From Mesocentrotus franciscanus (taxonomy: Eukaryota; Echinodermata; Echinoidea; Camarodonta; Strongylocentrotidae): a stretch of 64,000 nucleotides of DNA. Location: the NCBI GenBank assembly GCA_037976565.1, contig CP137666.1, forward strand, positions 53,223,271-53,287,270. Reading direction: 5' to 3'. The notes under the pieces are model-generated. The model did not search any database. It worked only from the letters and a program-made list of their open reading frames with translations, and was not told the origin of the DNA. Numbering within the stretch: the stretch's first letter is position 1; the number at the start of each line of letters is the position of its first letter. The translations under genes were made by a program, and so were the position numbers. Shown piece after piece: positions 1-12,577 of the stretch.

Positions 1-661
1 AGCAGGAACCCACAATTTCATAGGTAAACTTCTTTATGAAACTTGCAAGATACAAGATTTCACAGATTCAGTTAAAGACTGTTCTGTGGTTTTGCTTTTT
101 AGTTTTTGTTTTTGTTTTTGAGCAGACATATTAAGGATGCATGTATTTTAAAAGACTATTAAATGTGAAATATATTTTTGCATTAATGATGATCTCTCTG
201 GTTAAACTGGAAGAAATCTCAGACATCTTCAAGGATTGAGTTAATGTAGACAAATTAGAAAACACAGTGAAAGTTTGAGCAAATTCAGAAGTTATGGCTC
301 CTCAAGGTTAACAGGATTACCTGTTATGGGGGTCATTCAATTTTCCTGTGGGTATACAAAATGTGGAGGACTCCCATGTTTTTACACAAATGTTCATGTT
401 TCTTATAATTATGTAGATCCCACAGTAATTTAAGAAATGCATTCATGAGTTCAGATTAATGTATGCCTAACATAACAATATTACAAGAGCAGAGGATTTG
501 CAATTGTCATGGAAATTTTTCATGAAATTTGTGTACAAAATGGATGAAGAGTTCTCCACACTTTGATACCCACAGACATACGGTGTTGCCACTCTAAGGA
601 CCTCCATAGCAGGTGATCTTCCTTAATCCTGAAAACTTGAAACAAACCCACAAGTTTGTAT

Positions 662-1113
662 AGATGTTTAACTTACCTCAAACTTTTCCTGATGTGTTTT
701 CTCTGTTGGAATCTTGGTGAACTCTTCACAAAGTCTATGGATATTTCAAAATCTTTTAGGGAACATGTTAATTGTTTGTACAAGAAGAAGAATAGTGGGA
801 ATGCACTATGTTTGTCTTACAACTTGATGAGTAGCAAGGGCATTAATCTTGCAAGATTTCACAGTTTTGTGATTTTGTTTCAGTTTAAGATGTTTAACTT
901 ACCTCAAACTTTTCCTGATGTGTTTTCTCTGTTGGAATCTTGGTGAACTCTTCACAAAGTCTATGGATATTTCAAAATCTTTTAGGGAACATGTTAATTG
1001 TTTGTACAAGAAGAAGAATAGTGGGAATGCACTATGTTTGTCTTACAACTTGATGAGTAGCAAGGGCATTAATCTTGCAAGATTTCACAGTTTTGTGATT
1101 TTGTTTCAGTTTT
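662..1113. repeat. Perfect tandem duplication, 2 x 226 bp
   Basis: The segment starting AGATGTTTAACTTACC at 662-887 is repeated at 888-1113 with no difference that I can see. Short open frames cross both copies, but they have no recognisable domain and are treated as chance. Perfect identity means either a very recent duplication or an assembly artefact. The rest of 1-3015 is AT-rich and I see no gene in it. Confidence 0.9.
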
Positions 1114-3015
1114 GTTTTCTTTTTGATTGAACAGAGTTGATAGAGTTGTCAAATATATTTGAATAACAGTCATGTAGAATAATGATGATCTCTAGCGTTT
1201 ATACTGGTTAAACTTGAGTTAAGCCAGCAGCGGCTCAGCTCACAATTTTCGCAGTGTTGTCATATCATTACATCTAATTCGACTTGTTAGGGTAATTAAA
1301 CCAAGATCTGGTATGATTACTGAATGTGGGACTTACATTTTTTTTTTTAATATTAGAAATCCTTTTAATTCTTATGAAGAAAAAATGGGGACATAATCAA
1401 TGTAAGAGCGGTTATTGCTCTGTGCTTCTGAGACTGAGGTTCAAATGTTTTTATTAGAGATTTCCAGTGTAAATTTACGAATAAGTAAATTAAATGCAAA
1501 TTGAGGACAAGCAAGTTAATATTGCAATGCCAATTATGCAAACTGTGGGACAAAAAATATCCATGCATGAATTACAGGCTATGGATAAGTTCAAACATCA
1601 GTTTCACATATTAGGAAACTAAATGGGTGAAGTAAACATTGAGGACTATGAGTTATACATGTATGTATACAGTTAAGATGTCAGTTTCAACCAGTAAGAC
1701 TAGTACATGCCTGCGAACTGTTCATATTTAAGGTGTTCTTTGAAGGTTTCCATGGTGGGATGATATTGATGGCTTCGTCTGTCCTACAAGTGCACTCACA
1801 ATACAGAAATGACTGGAGCTATGGGTATATATATGCTCATGTTTTCTAGATTGCTGTTGGACTGAACACATTGAATTTTGCAGTGTATGAATTGAAATGC
1901 ACCACCTACATTTGTATACGTCAATGCAAGAAATGTTATTAAGTGACTTATTCCAGTGTCATTAGTACATTGTATGCTTGTAATCACACATTTTATGAAT
2001 GTACCACTGAATCTATGTATTCATAGCCCAGCATTCTAACCTAAAATGTTATCTCTTTTTTTTTTTTTATTCATATGTACAGGTCAGATGATCAGTTTTG
2101 GGAAGTTGAGTCCCCTTTAGCTCTGTGTTTCAATTTTATGGTTTTGAAATAAAGATACTTGCCAGTTACTGTACTGTCTATACTAGCATTAATTACTGGT
2201 ATTACATTTACGCCCACTGATTGCTGCTATCTATTAGTGCTTTAAAAGTTTCCAAATTTGCTTGTTCCTGTACAACAAATATTTTTACCTCTAAAGTCTA
2301 CAAGTACCGGGTATATTTGGCGTAACACCAGTAATGAAATAGCAGCACCCAGTGAGTTTCGTTATTGGTTCAGAAAAGGTTCCAGATTTGCTTGCTGATG
2401 TATACACAAACAGGTGTTCATGTGAAATTCACTTCTAACATCTTCAGAAATCCATTTAAAGGGTTCATAATATTGGTTATTCATAACTTGTATAAGCCAT
2501 CCCCTTTCTTTTTCTCGTTCATATCGTATGACTCCCACATACCTCTCTCCAAGGTAGGTCAACCTTTCACACCCACTTCCCTCCACAGTTTCCATGTATT
2601 CTACAAACCTCTCACCTATTTAAAAACATTTCTCCCCATTACCACAAGATGTTTCTTTTGAGTTGTATACTCGTATAGATCTTTCCACTTAGTACATGAT
2701 TTCCTCAATCTTTATCTTTAAATACATCTCCACAGTTTGCTTTTTTCTAATTCTACAACATGTCTCCACAAATGTTTTGCCACAAATTTAGAGTCATTTA
2801 TCTTGTTCTATAAATTATAACTCCATGCTCATTGTGTATTCACACAAACCTCTTCTTTATATATGTATTCCAAGTCAAAATGTTTCCCATAGACCTCTCG
2901 ATTTTGCTTCTTTATCACGTACTGAACATGTCCATTAACATCTCGTGGTTTTCTTCTCACAACCCCTCTCAGAGTTCAAAATCTGCTTGTACTATCTCCA
3001 CAGGTAGCATGTATT

Positions 3016-3515
3016 NNNNNNNNNNNNNNNNNNNNNNNNNNNNNNNNNNNNNNNNNNNNNNNNNNNNNNNNNNNNNNNNNNNNNNNNNNNNNNNNNNNNN
3101 NNNNNNNNNNNNNNNNNNNNNNNNNNNNNNNNNNNNNNNNNNNNNNNNNNNNNNNNNNNNNNNNNNNNNNNNNNNNNNNNNNNNNNNNNNNNNNNNNNNN
3201 NNNNNNNNNNNNNNNNNNNNNNNNNNNNNNNNNNNNNNNNNNNNNNNNNNNNNNNNNNNNNNNNNNNNNNNNNNNNNNNNNNNNNNNNNNNNNNNNNNNN
3301 NNNNNNNNNNNNNNNNNNNNNNNNNNNNNNNNNNNNNNNNNNNNNNNNNNNNNNNNNNNNNNNNNNNNNNNNNNNNNNNNNNNNNNNNNNNNNNNNNNNN
3401 NNNNNNNNNNNNNNNNNNNNNNNNNNNNNNNNNNNNNNNNNNNNNNNNNNNNNNNNNNNNNNNNNNNNNNNNNNNNNNNNNNNNNNNNNNNNNNNNNNNN
3501 NNNNNNNNNNNNNNN
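3016..3515. other. Assembly gap (500 N)
   Basis: A run of exactly 500 N, the usual placeholder for a scaffold gap of unknown size. The spacing across it should not be trusted. Confidence 0.99.
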
Positions 3516-3892
3516 TTTATGGTTTATGGCACCCCAGGTATATTCCTTTACCTATCAATCCCAAACTGACTCGGTCGGTCCGGGAAGAGACCCCTTTCCC
3601 TTTCAGGATACGTCACCACATTGAGACTTGAACTTGAACTTGGACTAGAGGGACTTTTGTTCTCTTTCCATATCGTATTCAGTGACGGATTCGTGGGCAC
3701 GAGCCCTCTCCCCTTAAGTTTATGTCCATTAAAAATATGTGCCACCCTCCCCGCAGCAAATTTAGACAAAGAGGGCTCCTGAAAATTGTGTTTGCTTGCT
3801 TGGATAATTTTCGAGGCGGAAATAAGTAGAATACAATTACTTCAGAAATGAATATATATCGCTTGTTATCGTTATGAATGTCTGATGAGTAC

Positions 3893-4050
3893 TGGGGGGT
3901 GTTTCATGAAACAAGTCGGTGGTTTTCACCGACTAATATCATTTTCACCGACAATTTTATTGTCACCGACTATTTTCAGGCCTCTGATTGGTCAAATTTA
4001 GTCAGCGCCGACAGTTGTCGGTGGACAAATGTTGATGAAACGGGCCCCTG
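3893..4050. mobile_element. Small TIR element (MITE-like)
   Basis: The left end reads GGGGGGTGTTTCATGAAAC. The right end, read in reverse, is CAGGGGCCCGTTTCATCAAC, so the two form imperfect terminal inverted repeats of about 18 bp. The interior is about 160 bp with repeated TCACCGAC motifs in both orientations and no coding capacity. A clear target duplication was not identified, so the superfamily is not assigned. Confidence 0.6.
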
Positions 4051-4849
4051 ATACACTGTAAAGAACACTAAAAATATAACAATAACTAGCTAGTACTGAC
4101 ATAGAAATTTACCAAGAGATCAACCGAGAGATAGATTGGAAAACAACATATCGATTGTCCCTCAACTTTATAACCATGACAACGTCTTTCGGTTCCTCCA
4201 CTGGTTCTTTCTTTTATTATTGCCTTCACTCAATGCAACTCAATACAAGCAGGTTCACTTAACATCATTTCAGTTCATATCAGTCCTTATTTTGTTCGTT
4301 TTTATTTGTTTAAAGGTTATGCAAAGTTGTTAAAGGTTACATGTGAAGTTGAAAATAAAATCTTAATTGTTGCCACCCTTTCTGTTTGTATTGTCTGTAC
4401 CCATGTTATACTTTAAGAAATACCAAGTAGTTGAACGATTAATTGTTTTAATTTAATGTTTATCCTTGAACTTGCCATGTACGAAAAATGATAGAAAATT
4501 GTCCATTCGTATTTCAGATATTTTCAGCATTTTAATCATTATGATATCGACTACATCTGTGTCACTTTTTTTTACCTAGTCGATGACGGTTGTCTACCTT
4601 CAAATAATTCACAAACTTTCATTATTTACGAAGTAAACTGTGTGCAACGGTCTAACATGTTCAAGTGATTGTTTCATTGTAGCCAGTGTTTTTGTCACTG
4701 TCTCTCTAATACGTGCAATAAGGAATAGGACAAAACATTGTAAAAGTGTAAACGCATTTGATATATATATACATAATGATACTGAATGCATTAGCTTGTA
4801 TTTGCGAGTAAATTAGACATTTCACAAGATGTTTTTTTCCTCTCTTTAC

Positions 4850-5425
4850 CTCTTCAGAGGGACTTTATTAATCCATTTCAAAATACATATAGACTATTTA
4901 CAAGACAAGTAAAATGAAACATGAATTACATACAAGATCAACATAATTTCTTAAAATGATCATTATAACATTTCTATTACTTTCTTAACTTCTTCATTAT
5001 CGAAGTATCTTATATTTTCTTTGTATTTCAAATAAAATTTCAATGATGAAATAAAATTATTTATTAACCTCTTTGGATTAGTTGGTACTTCCCCACAGTT
5101 TCGCTTTACGTAATCTTTGTATATTACCAGTTGTGCATAATTTATTAAGAAATTAAGTAAAGTAAATTTTCTGTTATACATTTTATATCCAATCAATAAC
5201 ATTTTCATATCAGTTTCTATTTCTATCTTAAAGATGAAATACATACTTCTTGAGATAATTTTCCAGAAAACTCTTAACTTCTTGCAACGAAATATAAAAT
5301 GCTCAATAGTTTCTTTTTCACGACAAATTTCACATTCACAAGATGTTACCTGATAACTAATAGTTCTACTATCCTCTCTGCAGATAATGTATATATCGGA
5401 AAGAACTTTGGAATATGTAATTATG
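4850..5425 (-). pseudogene. LINE C-terminal zinc-finger remnant
   Basis: On the minus strand, around 5300-5400, the frame reads CECEICREKETIEHFIFRC followed by KKLRVFWKII. This is the CCHC-like zinc-binding end (zf-RVT type) found after the reverse transcriptase of Tx1/L1-like LINEs. An open stretch of 93 codons follows (5244 to 4963). No reverse transcriptase domain remains nearby, so this is a 5'-truncated fragment. The interval from 5430 to about 6580 shows no gene. Confidence 0.6.
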
Positions 5426-6587
5426 TTTCATTGTATATATATATTAAATTTTTTTTAGCAGTGTTTAATTTAGAATGAATAGGAGTCTTGGAACGAATCA
5501 AGATGTAAGTCATATTGTAAGTTTCAATATACTTATCAAGCATATTCAGCATGATTTAGTTACATTAATGGAATAGAATTCATGTATAAATGAAATAGTC
5601 AAACGGTGTTAAATATAGATTCCATAACTATCTGTTTGGGGCCAGAAGGGCCATTACTATGTGTAGAATGATGTGAGATAACGCCTTCGTGGCTCCTCAA
5701 CAGAACAACTATTGGCACACAATCCGTGAGGAGACGAGAAGATGTGACAAAACAATATTAGTGCCGTACCCAGCACAGAATTTAGTAAACAGCGCCCTCT
5801 CTCAGTTTGAAGGTCCAGTAAACATCAGTCAAAATTGATCTTGCAGACACTTTGGGCAATTTGTCATCCCAAGGTCACCCCACCATCTCACACTGGGAAG
5901 AACCCCATCCCCTGCTCATTCATTTCTAGATACGACTATGGTTCGCTGAATAAAATTGCCAATGACTTGAGATTAAGCGTCTCTTGTTCTCCGCGGCCCT
6001 GGTAAATTTCTTGAAAGTAGCTACGGAATTTCATAACACAGTAGAGGAAAGGTGTAATTACTTTCAAAACTTGTTAAATGCTCAATAAATGCTTCATCAA
6101 CCCCCGGATACGCCACCAGCCCACACATTTATCATATTGACGGGTGCAATCAGCTAATTGCTTCTTATAAAAAAACTGCTCTTGGTTTCATGACTTTACC
6201 CCACCACTTTAAGCGAAAATTAAATTAAATTCAGGCAAAAGCGAAAGTTTACACTCAACCAAACAAAGAGGTTTATAGTCGTCCGTCGCCCATTAACAAC
6301 TTACTAAGTGACTCTAGTTTCCGGTCTCTCGATACTTAATTTGTTCAGTAGAATTAAATCGAGCCTTTAATAATACATGTATTTGATGACAGATTGTTTC
6401 GGCAAGGACATGACGAAATACAAATTCGATCCGTCTTTCATAAGGAAGTTTATAATTTAGACTGAGGAGCTTTCTTTATGATGATTAATTGGCATCAGTT
6501 ATGCACTCACATGAATATAGTTATCAAATGCGGTTATTTTCCACATTGATTTGGATAATGCAACGACCTCGGAAGAAATAATTATTA

Positions 6588-6595
6588 TATATAAA
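6588..6595 (+). promoter_or_regulatory. TATA box candidate of Ig receptor gene 1
   Basis: TATATAAA lies 187 bp upstream of the ATG at 6782, with no intervening stop-free frame that matters. The same octamer occurs 110 bp upstream of the paralogue at 11501, which supports a shared core promoter. Assignment is by motif and position only. Confidence 0.45.
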
Positions 6596-6781
6596 CGAAT
6601 GGAGAAGAGCTATAGAGTTACCTTCAAGTTAACACCATCGTTGTGAATAACTCGCCTTCATGAAAAAATGTTTCGGTTCTTGGAAATACCGACGAAGTAA
6701 AAAAAAAAGTTGGACAATATTATACCTTGGGAAAGTGATTTGAACTATTATAATTTTTGCTGTGATTTAAACTATACGGAC

Positions 6782-8706
6782 ATGGGGGTTTTCAGTCTAT
6801 CTACAACTTTCCTGTTATGCATGACTTGGTCTACAATATTTTCTGCTGGGTCCGCTTTATCTGTGAAGAAAGCTTTAAAGATCGGGGATGACATTACTCT
6901 GGATTGTGTAACCAATTGGAATCCAAATATTAATATATACTGGTTTCGGAGAAAGAAAGGATCAATACGAGACAGTTACATAGCCACGGCTGGCCCCCAA
7001 AATGAGAACGGGCACATCTGGCAACGTTTCCGAAATGACTCGCGTTTTTCGTACAGCTATGAAAACGTTTCTTCGAGTAAGATGAAAATTGCTCTTGCAC
7101 TTTACATATCCAACATAACTGAGGAAGATTCAGCCAACTACACTTGTTTTTCATATAATACTCGATCATTCGAAAGAAAATATTTGTATACGTATGATGT
7201 CCGTGCCATCGATTGCATATGTTCTTTGGAATCAAATGTAGTATGTGATCTTTTCGGCTTACATTTGAGTGATTCTTTATCGGTATCCCTCAGGGTTGGT
7301 GGAAGAACTGTCACAGGGATGTTTAACGATAGCCGTTTAGAATTTTCTTTAATACTTTTAAATGAATCAACACACCACCATTCTATTGAACTATCTTCAT
7401 CGGATGGCATACTATCAAGTATTTCCTGCACTCTTCCCATTGAGTCTAGCCAGTCATCCACGCATGCAATGACGACGTTGTTCCCCAAAAAATTCACCCA
7501 TCATCTACGAACACAGTGACAATGTTCTCCTCAACTCATCTTAACCCATCATCCACACAGAAGACGACTTCCATCTTCCGCTCCCATCCTAATCCGTCAT
7601 CCACAGAGAAGACGACTACGGTCTTCTTTACCAAGCCTGATCCATCACCAGATACCTCATCAGAAGATTGCACTTCTCTATTGCCAAATACGACACCACC
7701 ACCCGTCTGGCAGCCTTCAACCACTGTAGGTTTACCAATGGGTGATGGCAAATCCGAGCCGAGTACAACAACACCAGCGCTGTTGAATATCACTCAGGTA
7801 CAACACGATATCACAACCTACGAAAGTGGCTACAGCGGTACGATAACCATTGCGTTTTCCCTAGGTATAAGTTGCGTTGCAGGGGTCGTCATTTTTTTAA
7901 CAATTGCTGTTCTGATAAAGGTTTTTAAAAAATGTTGCATCCCTCAAGCAAACATAGAATTACGGAAAGGTCGGGGTAACCCTAAACAAATGAAGATGCG
8001 AACCCTCTCCACTACTGTCCCAGATTTTACCTTCCACAACAGTGAGATTAAAATTTGTCATTTGCAGGGAAATGAATTGAACATAGACAGCTCTCACTAC
8101 TACGCACCAATCATGGATCTTGGGACAGAGCCGGGTGTTTCACCCGCGGATGAAACCAAAGTTATGAATATCACTTCAAGTGATATTGAAAAATCTGATT
8201 CGAGGTCGGTTTTCTCTGGCAAAGGACTTGCTAAAAACGCAATGAGCAAAGACGGAAGCGCCATTTCAGAGAAAAAGTTGAAAGGCGCTCCAGGACAAGA
8301 TGTCCCTGAAGACCATTTATATTTTGAACTTGAAAATGACCATGCATCGTGCCGTTTCCCTGATACGTTTCCAGTTTCCCCTCGTGTAGAAATTCAACCT
8401 AAGCAAGAATATCACCTTGACTCAACAACCAACCACCAGAAACTCTCTGGAGAAGTTTGTGTGGATAACATACTTTACGAATCGTTAGAGGGGATTCCAA
8501 ATGAACTAGAAAATGGAACCGTGGAACCAAATACAAATCAATACAGACAGTATTCTGTTCTAGAAGACTCCTCAGTCAAACCAAATTCCTCCAATAATCT
8601 TTCCTCTGAGATTTGTCCCTCAGATCCTCCGCTGAAGAAATATTTCGGTGGCGAACTTCCGGGACACCGATACGAAAATATTAATACCTTATTAACAAAA
8701 CTCTAA
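6782..8706 (+). CDS. Ig-domain receptor gene 1 (one frameshift)
   Basis: A single-pass receptor of the local family. The ATG at 6782 starts a hydrophobic signal peptide (MGVFSLSTTFLLCMTW...). A V-like Ig domain follows, with TLDC, YWFRR and EDSANYTC marking the two cysteines and the core Trp. Next comes a second domain with the CICS...VVCDLFG signature. The frame then meets TGA at 7517-7519, but the Pro/Ser/Thr stalk with PSSTxKTT repeats continues in the -1 frame from about 7483. This implies one missing base near CCCCAAAAAA (7483-7492). The TM segment is at about 7840-7920 (TITIAFSLGISCVAGVVIFL). The ~260-residue tail holds tyrosine motifs: NILYESL (ITIM-like), HRYENI (YxN), YYAPI and YSVL. 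No intron is visible, unlike genes 2 and 3. Ligand and function are unknown; signalling is inferred. Confidence 0.75.
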
Positions 8707-8710
8707 TAAA
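8705..8710 (+). promoter_or_regulatory. Polyadenylation signal overlapping the gene 1 stop
   Basis: AATAAA overlaps the TAA stop at 8704-8706. A second AATAAA is at 8822-8827, which is a more plausible position for a usable 3' UTR. Confidence 0.4.
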
Positions 8711-11383
8711 ACATGAACCTTCACGTATTCTGTTCTCGAAGATATGATATAAATAATACTCCATAACCTCTCATCCTTACCATCTCTTTTTGGTTCTCAT
8801 CTGAAAAAATTCGGGTCCCTCAATAAACGAGTCTAAAGCCTTTCGTGAAGTGTACGTGGACATGGAATCGATGAAAGGTATATTATTCAAGGATAGAATG
8901 CAAATGAAACAAACCACTAAATTTACATGTAGAAGATAATTATGTTATACAATGTTCATACGTTAACCTTTGCTGTACACAATTTCTCTTTGGTTCCCAC
9001 TGAAAGAAGACTTTGTGAAAAGATTGACCAATGTTAGTAGTACTTCACATACCTTACGCTAATCGGATCAAATTGCTCTAAGACAACCAATACAGCCACG
9101 ACAGTGCATGCCATCGTATCTGGTAAACCGAACATCACCATGAAGATAGGGGCTCCCTTCACGGTGCCTGTGTCAGGTCCATCTCGCGCGAAATATTTGA
9201 TTAAGTTAATATAAGATACTTTCATATTTTTGTAAACAAATTAATGTCTATCTGTCCATAAACAAAGCAATTTATTTATACTTTTGATTCTCATTGACAG
9301 CTACAAATGTGTTCCCATTATTACCATCTTGGAATTAACCTTTGTATCTCAAAAAGGTAACAGCATTCTGCTCTATATTGTAAAAAAAAATGGATAGAAT
9401 GAATGAATGAATAGAACTTTTTTAATTCAATCACCTGTAATATGGAAATGAAATCAAAATCGCTTCATTTATAATTTTAGATGATTAATTTAATTAAGTT
9501 TCCTTTTCTTTTAAATAAAAATTTGTCTGAGCTTCAGAAGGAATGATAAGGGAAACTAGTTGTATGCAACGTACAGCACATGAGAGGTACGATCTAAACA
9601 AACATTTGATTATTCCATAACAATTAATAGTTTTGATTATCCGGTTATGTGTCTCATATTTCATAATGAACATGATTGATGGTAAGTGAGATTTTTAACG
9701 TCAAAAAGGTGGTTTCATTTAATAAGTAGTTTCAAAACAAAAAGACAAAGGAAAAGATAGATAGAATAGAGATGGAGAAAGCGAGAAACCCAAAAGAGAG
9801 AGAGAGAGAGAGAAACAGACGGTAATTACAGACGTATAGTATACATGTTTCAAAAATACACTGCATAATCTATCAACGCGTTAAGAGCCCAGCAGCAGGG
9901 CGCGAACCCAGACATTTGTTATGGTATTTTGGGGGGTAAAAGTTCTGAAGTAATGAGCTATTTTGTAAACAGTGAACATATATCCCGACGTACACGTACA
10001 CGTACACGTAAACTGTTATGTGTTGTTGTTTATTAATATAGTCAATTACGGTCCACGCACCCATCCACTCCTTTAAGGGAGTGCACATGACATAATGTTC
10101 TCATTATCGCCACCTGGGTTGAGAGTGGCAGATGTAGAGTGGTGTCTCATCAAAAGGCATACGTGCCTCGGCTTGTACTCGAACCCCTAACACATTTATC
10201 CATTCTATGGATTTAAAAAATCTAAAATCTCACTTTCTAATGAGATTGGAGCAGGAGTTATATTTCCATGGTACGTTGACAGCCAATCAGGCGGTTCCAA
10301 ATAACATTGTCACCTGAATATTACATCTGTTATCCTTTTATACAGTAAGGAGTGACATATCAATCAACGATGTATTTCCCAACCCCCTTGCATGAAAGCC
10401 ATGAAAACCCCCGCTAAAATTTGCAGTGGGTTTAAAGGCTACTTTCGACAGCCCCGGGTACTTAAAACCTCCCCTGTTTATCTATTTATGGATACGCCAT
10501 TGCGTAGGTATATTCTTTGGAAGTGAAAGTGGCTGAGATAGTTCTCCAAAACAATCAAGGTACAGTGTAGTTCTATATTTGCATGGATACTTTTCAATAT
10601 TCACCTAGATGCTTGCAATGATATTCAATCTTTGTGATAACATTTCTCACACATTATCTCATAGTTGAGGTGCTCAAACTCTTCCGTGTGTCATCAAGTG
10701 ATGAATACCTTTGTCATGTTTAGAAACTATTAACCATTGAATATAAGGCTTTCGTCTATTGCTCCTCCAATGCAATGCCCACTTGAATGTTTCAATACGC
10801 CTGTCTTTAATAAAATTCGAATAAATATCAATCAGAGACAGAGGATGAAAATGAAAGCAAACGATAAATTTGCAAGGATCTACAACCTGAATAGGAGCAT
10901 AATAAAGCAGATTTAGTGCTCAGCAATTATTGAACTCTTTCAAACTATACTTCTCCTCGCTGGCACCTCGTCGAAAATCATCTTGTAATTCTTGAAGAAG
11001 ACATTGTAGTTACAGAATTTGTTACATTACGGAACAACTTCAGAAATACTTTACCATGTTCGCACATTTCATGGTCTTTGTAAAATTCTGATGGTACCAG
11101 TACTTCAATTATTTTGGTCTTAATTGGAATCACATTGGATGTTCAGTCGACATCTCTTAGCGAGCATTGAATAGTACAAGTTTTAAAAACCCCAACAATA
11201 AACTGGAACAAGATTTACTATTGTAGAAGCCATTCAACATTAAAGGATAGCGTTTTGAAGAGCTCGTCACCAGATCTATTTCCCATATTCACCTTAGAGC
11301 CACCAATGAAACATGAACAGGAAAAGAATGTTTTGTTATGTAAATACATTTTGCCACTGGTTCGGCTGATCATATCGATTGGA
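8711..11383. other. Intergenic, no gene seen
   Basis: AT-rich sequence between receptor genes 1 and 2. It holds short simple repeats: (GAAT)n near 9393-9413, (AG)n at 9794-9813, and a TACACG hexamer repeat near 9988-10010. I see no domain-bearing frame. Confidence 0.6.
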
Positions 11384-11391
11384 TATATAAA
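11384..11391 (+). promoter_or_regulatory. TATA box candidate of Ig receptor gene 2
   Basis: TATATAAA, followed directly by a short (AC)n run, 110 bp upstream of the ATG at 11501. It matches the octamer upstream of gene 1. Confidence 0.45.
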
Positions 11392-11500
11392 CACACACAC
11401 ACACCCGTCATAAATTACTACACGCTGGACTAGAACAGAGAGCTACGATTCATTTTTTTGTATTCTCAATCATATTTGGTTTGAGAATTCTACTTTTGAC

Positions 11501-12223
11501 ATGGCACTTTTTAACGCCTCTACGACTATTCTTTTGTGTTTAGCCTTCCGCACAGACTTCTGTAATGGGTCAGTATCCGTGACGAGAGTACTGAACGTTA
11601 GGGATAACATGACCCTAGATTGCGTCACGGACTCGGATCCACATATTGATGTGTATTGGGTTCGGCGCAACAATGTATCAGACGATTACATAGCACAGGC
11701 TGGTACATCATATCCCAAAGGTGAAATTTATGAAAAATTCCGATATGATCCGCGTATTTCCGTCAGTTACTACAGCTTTGTAAATGCTTCGTCTGATAAA
11801 GTGAGTAAGATTCTAGTGCTTAACATTTCAAAAATTACTGAGCAAGATTCAGCCTTGTACATATGTACTTCAACAAACGTTTCGAACAGCAAACCAATAT
11901 ATCTATATTTTTATAACATCCGTGTTGTAACTTGCAATTGTTCAATTGATACAAACGTGACGTGTGACCTTATCGGTTACAATAAAACCCAACTACTATC
12001 TACACCCTCAGCACAAACTGTGTTTTCCACTACAATCAAGGATGATGATCATGATAGTATCAACGGCAAAATGATTATCATTGCAATTGCTGTGAGTGTC
12101 TCGGTTGTGGTTCTCATCATGACAGTTGTCGCGGTGGCATCAATTCGGAGACAAGCGTTGAGATCCGAACGTGGTCGAGCGAACTTGGATACAATTGAAT
12201 ACTGTTCGGATTCCACTGATGAG
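11501..12223 (+). CDS. Ig-domain receptor gene 2, exon 1
   Basis: Signal peptide (MALFNASTTILLCLAF...), then a complete V-like Ig domain with TLDC, VYWVRR and EQDSALYIC, so both cysteines and the Trp are present. The second domain starts normally (VVTCNCSIDTNVTCDLIG) but is cut short. Only about 25 residues then separate it from the TM segment (KMIIIAIAVSVSVVVLIMTV), whereas gene 3 has about 250 residues there. The rest of domain 2 and the mucin-like stalk are therefore missing in frame. The exon ends ...CSDSTDE before GAG|GTAGGT at 12224, a phase-0 donor. It is the best-preserved ectodomain of the family. Receptor function is inferred from architecture. Confidence 0.75.
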
Positions 12224-12577
12224 GTAGGTAGTTTATCAGTGTAAGTGAATTTCATATTTTGTTGCACATGCAGCCCCGATATATAATGTTTTCTAGTAAA
12301 GTTCAGCTAATTAAATACGCATTTACTAATTTCGATAGCATTGGAAATCTGCAAAGAATGCTAGACAATGGTTGAGAAATTAGAAACAAAGGTTTACATA
12401 GAAAGTTTACTCTGCTACACTACCATTATTATTTGATAATGCACCATGCTTTATTTGTGAGGAAAACCACATGTTGTTCTTTAGGCAAACTGATTTCAAG
12501 CGAGTAACAATGTAATATCATAGCTCTAACTTAATCCAACCAATTTTCCACCTATTTATCTTCTTTAAAAACACTAG
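12224..12577 (+). other. Intron of Ig receptor gene 2
   Basis: GTAGGT donor at 12224 and a pyrimidine-rich ...TTTAAAAACACTAG acceptor ending at 12577; 354 bp, phase 0. It aligns with the 345-bp intron of gene 3 at the same place. Without splicing the reading frame stops at TAA 12242-12244 after GSLSV, so an unspliced short-tail form is also possible. Confidence 0.6.

Noticed and set aside
2832..3569. Open frame across the assembly gap
   Set aside because: Most of it is N; the flanks show no coding signal.
6710..6781. Upstream extension of Ig receptor gene 1 from a TTG codon
   Set aside because: The ATG at 6782 begins a good signal peptide, while the extension is not signal-like and starts with a non-standard codon.
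9880..10200. tRNA or SINE B-box-like motifs (GGTTCGCGCC, GGGTTCGAGT) on the minus strand
   Set aside because: No A box at the right distance and no cloverleaf could be drawn; the motifs are too short to support a tRNA or SINE.
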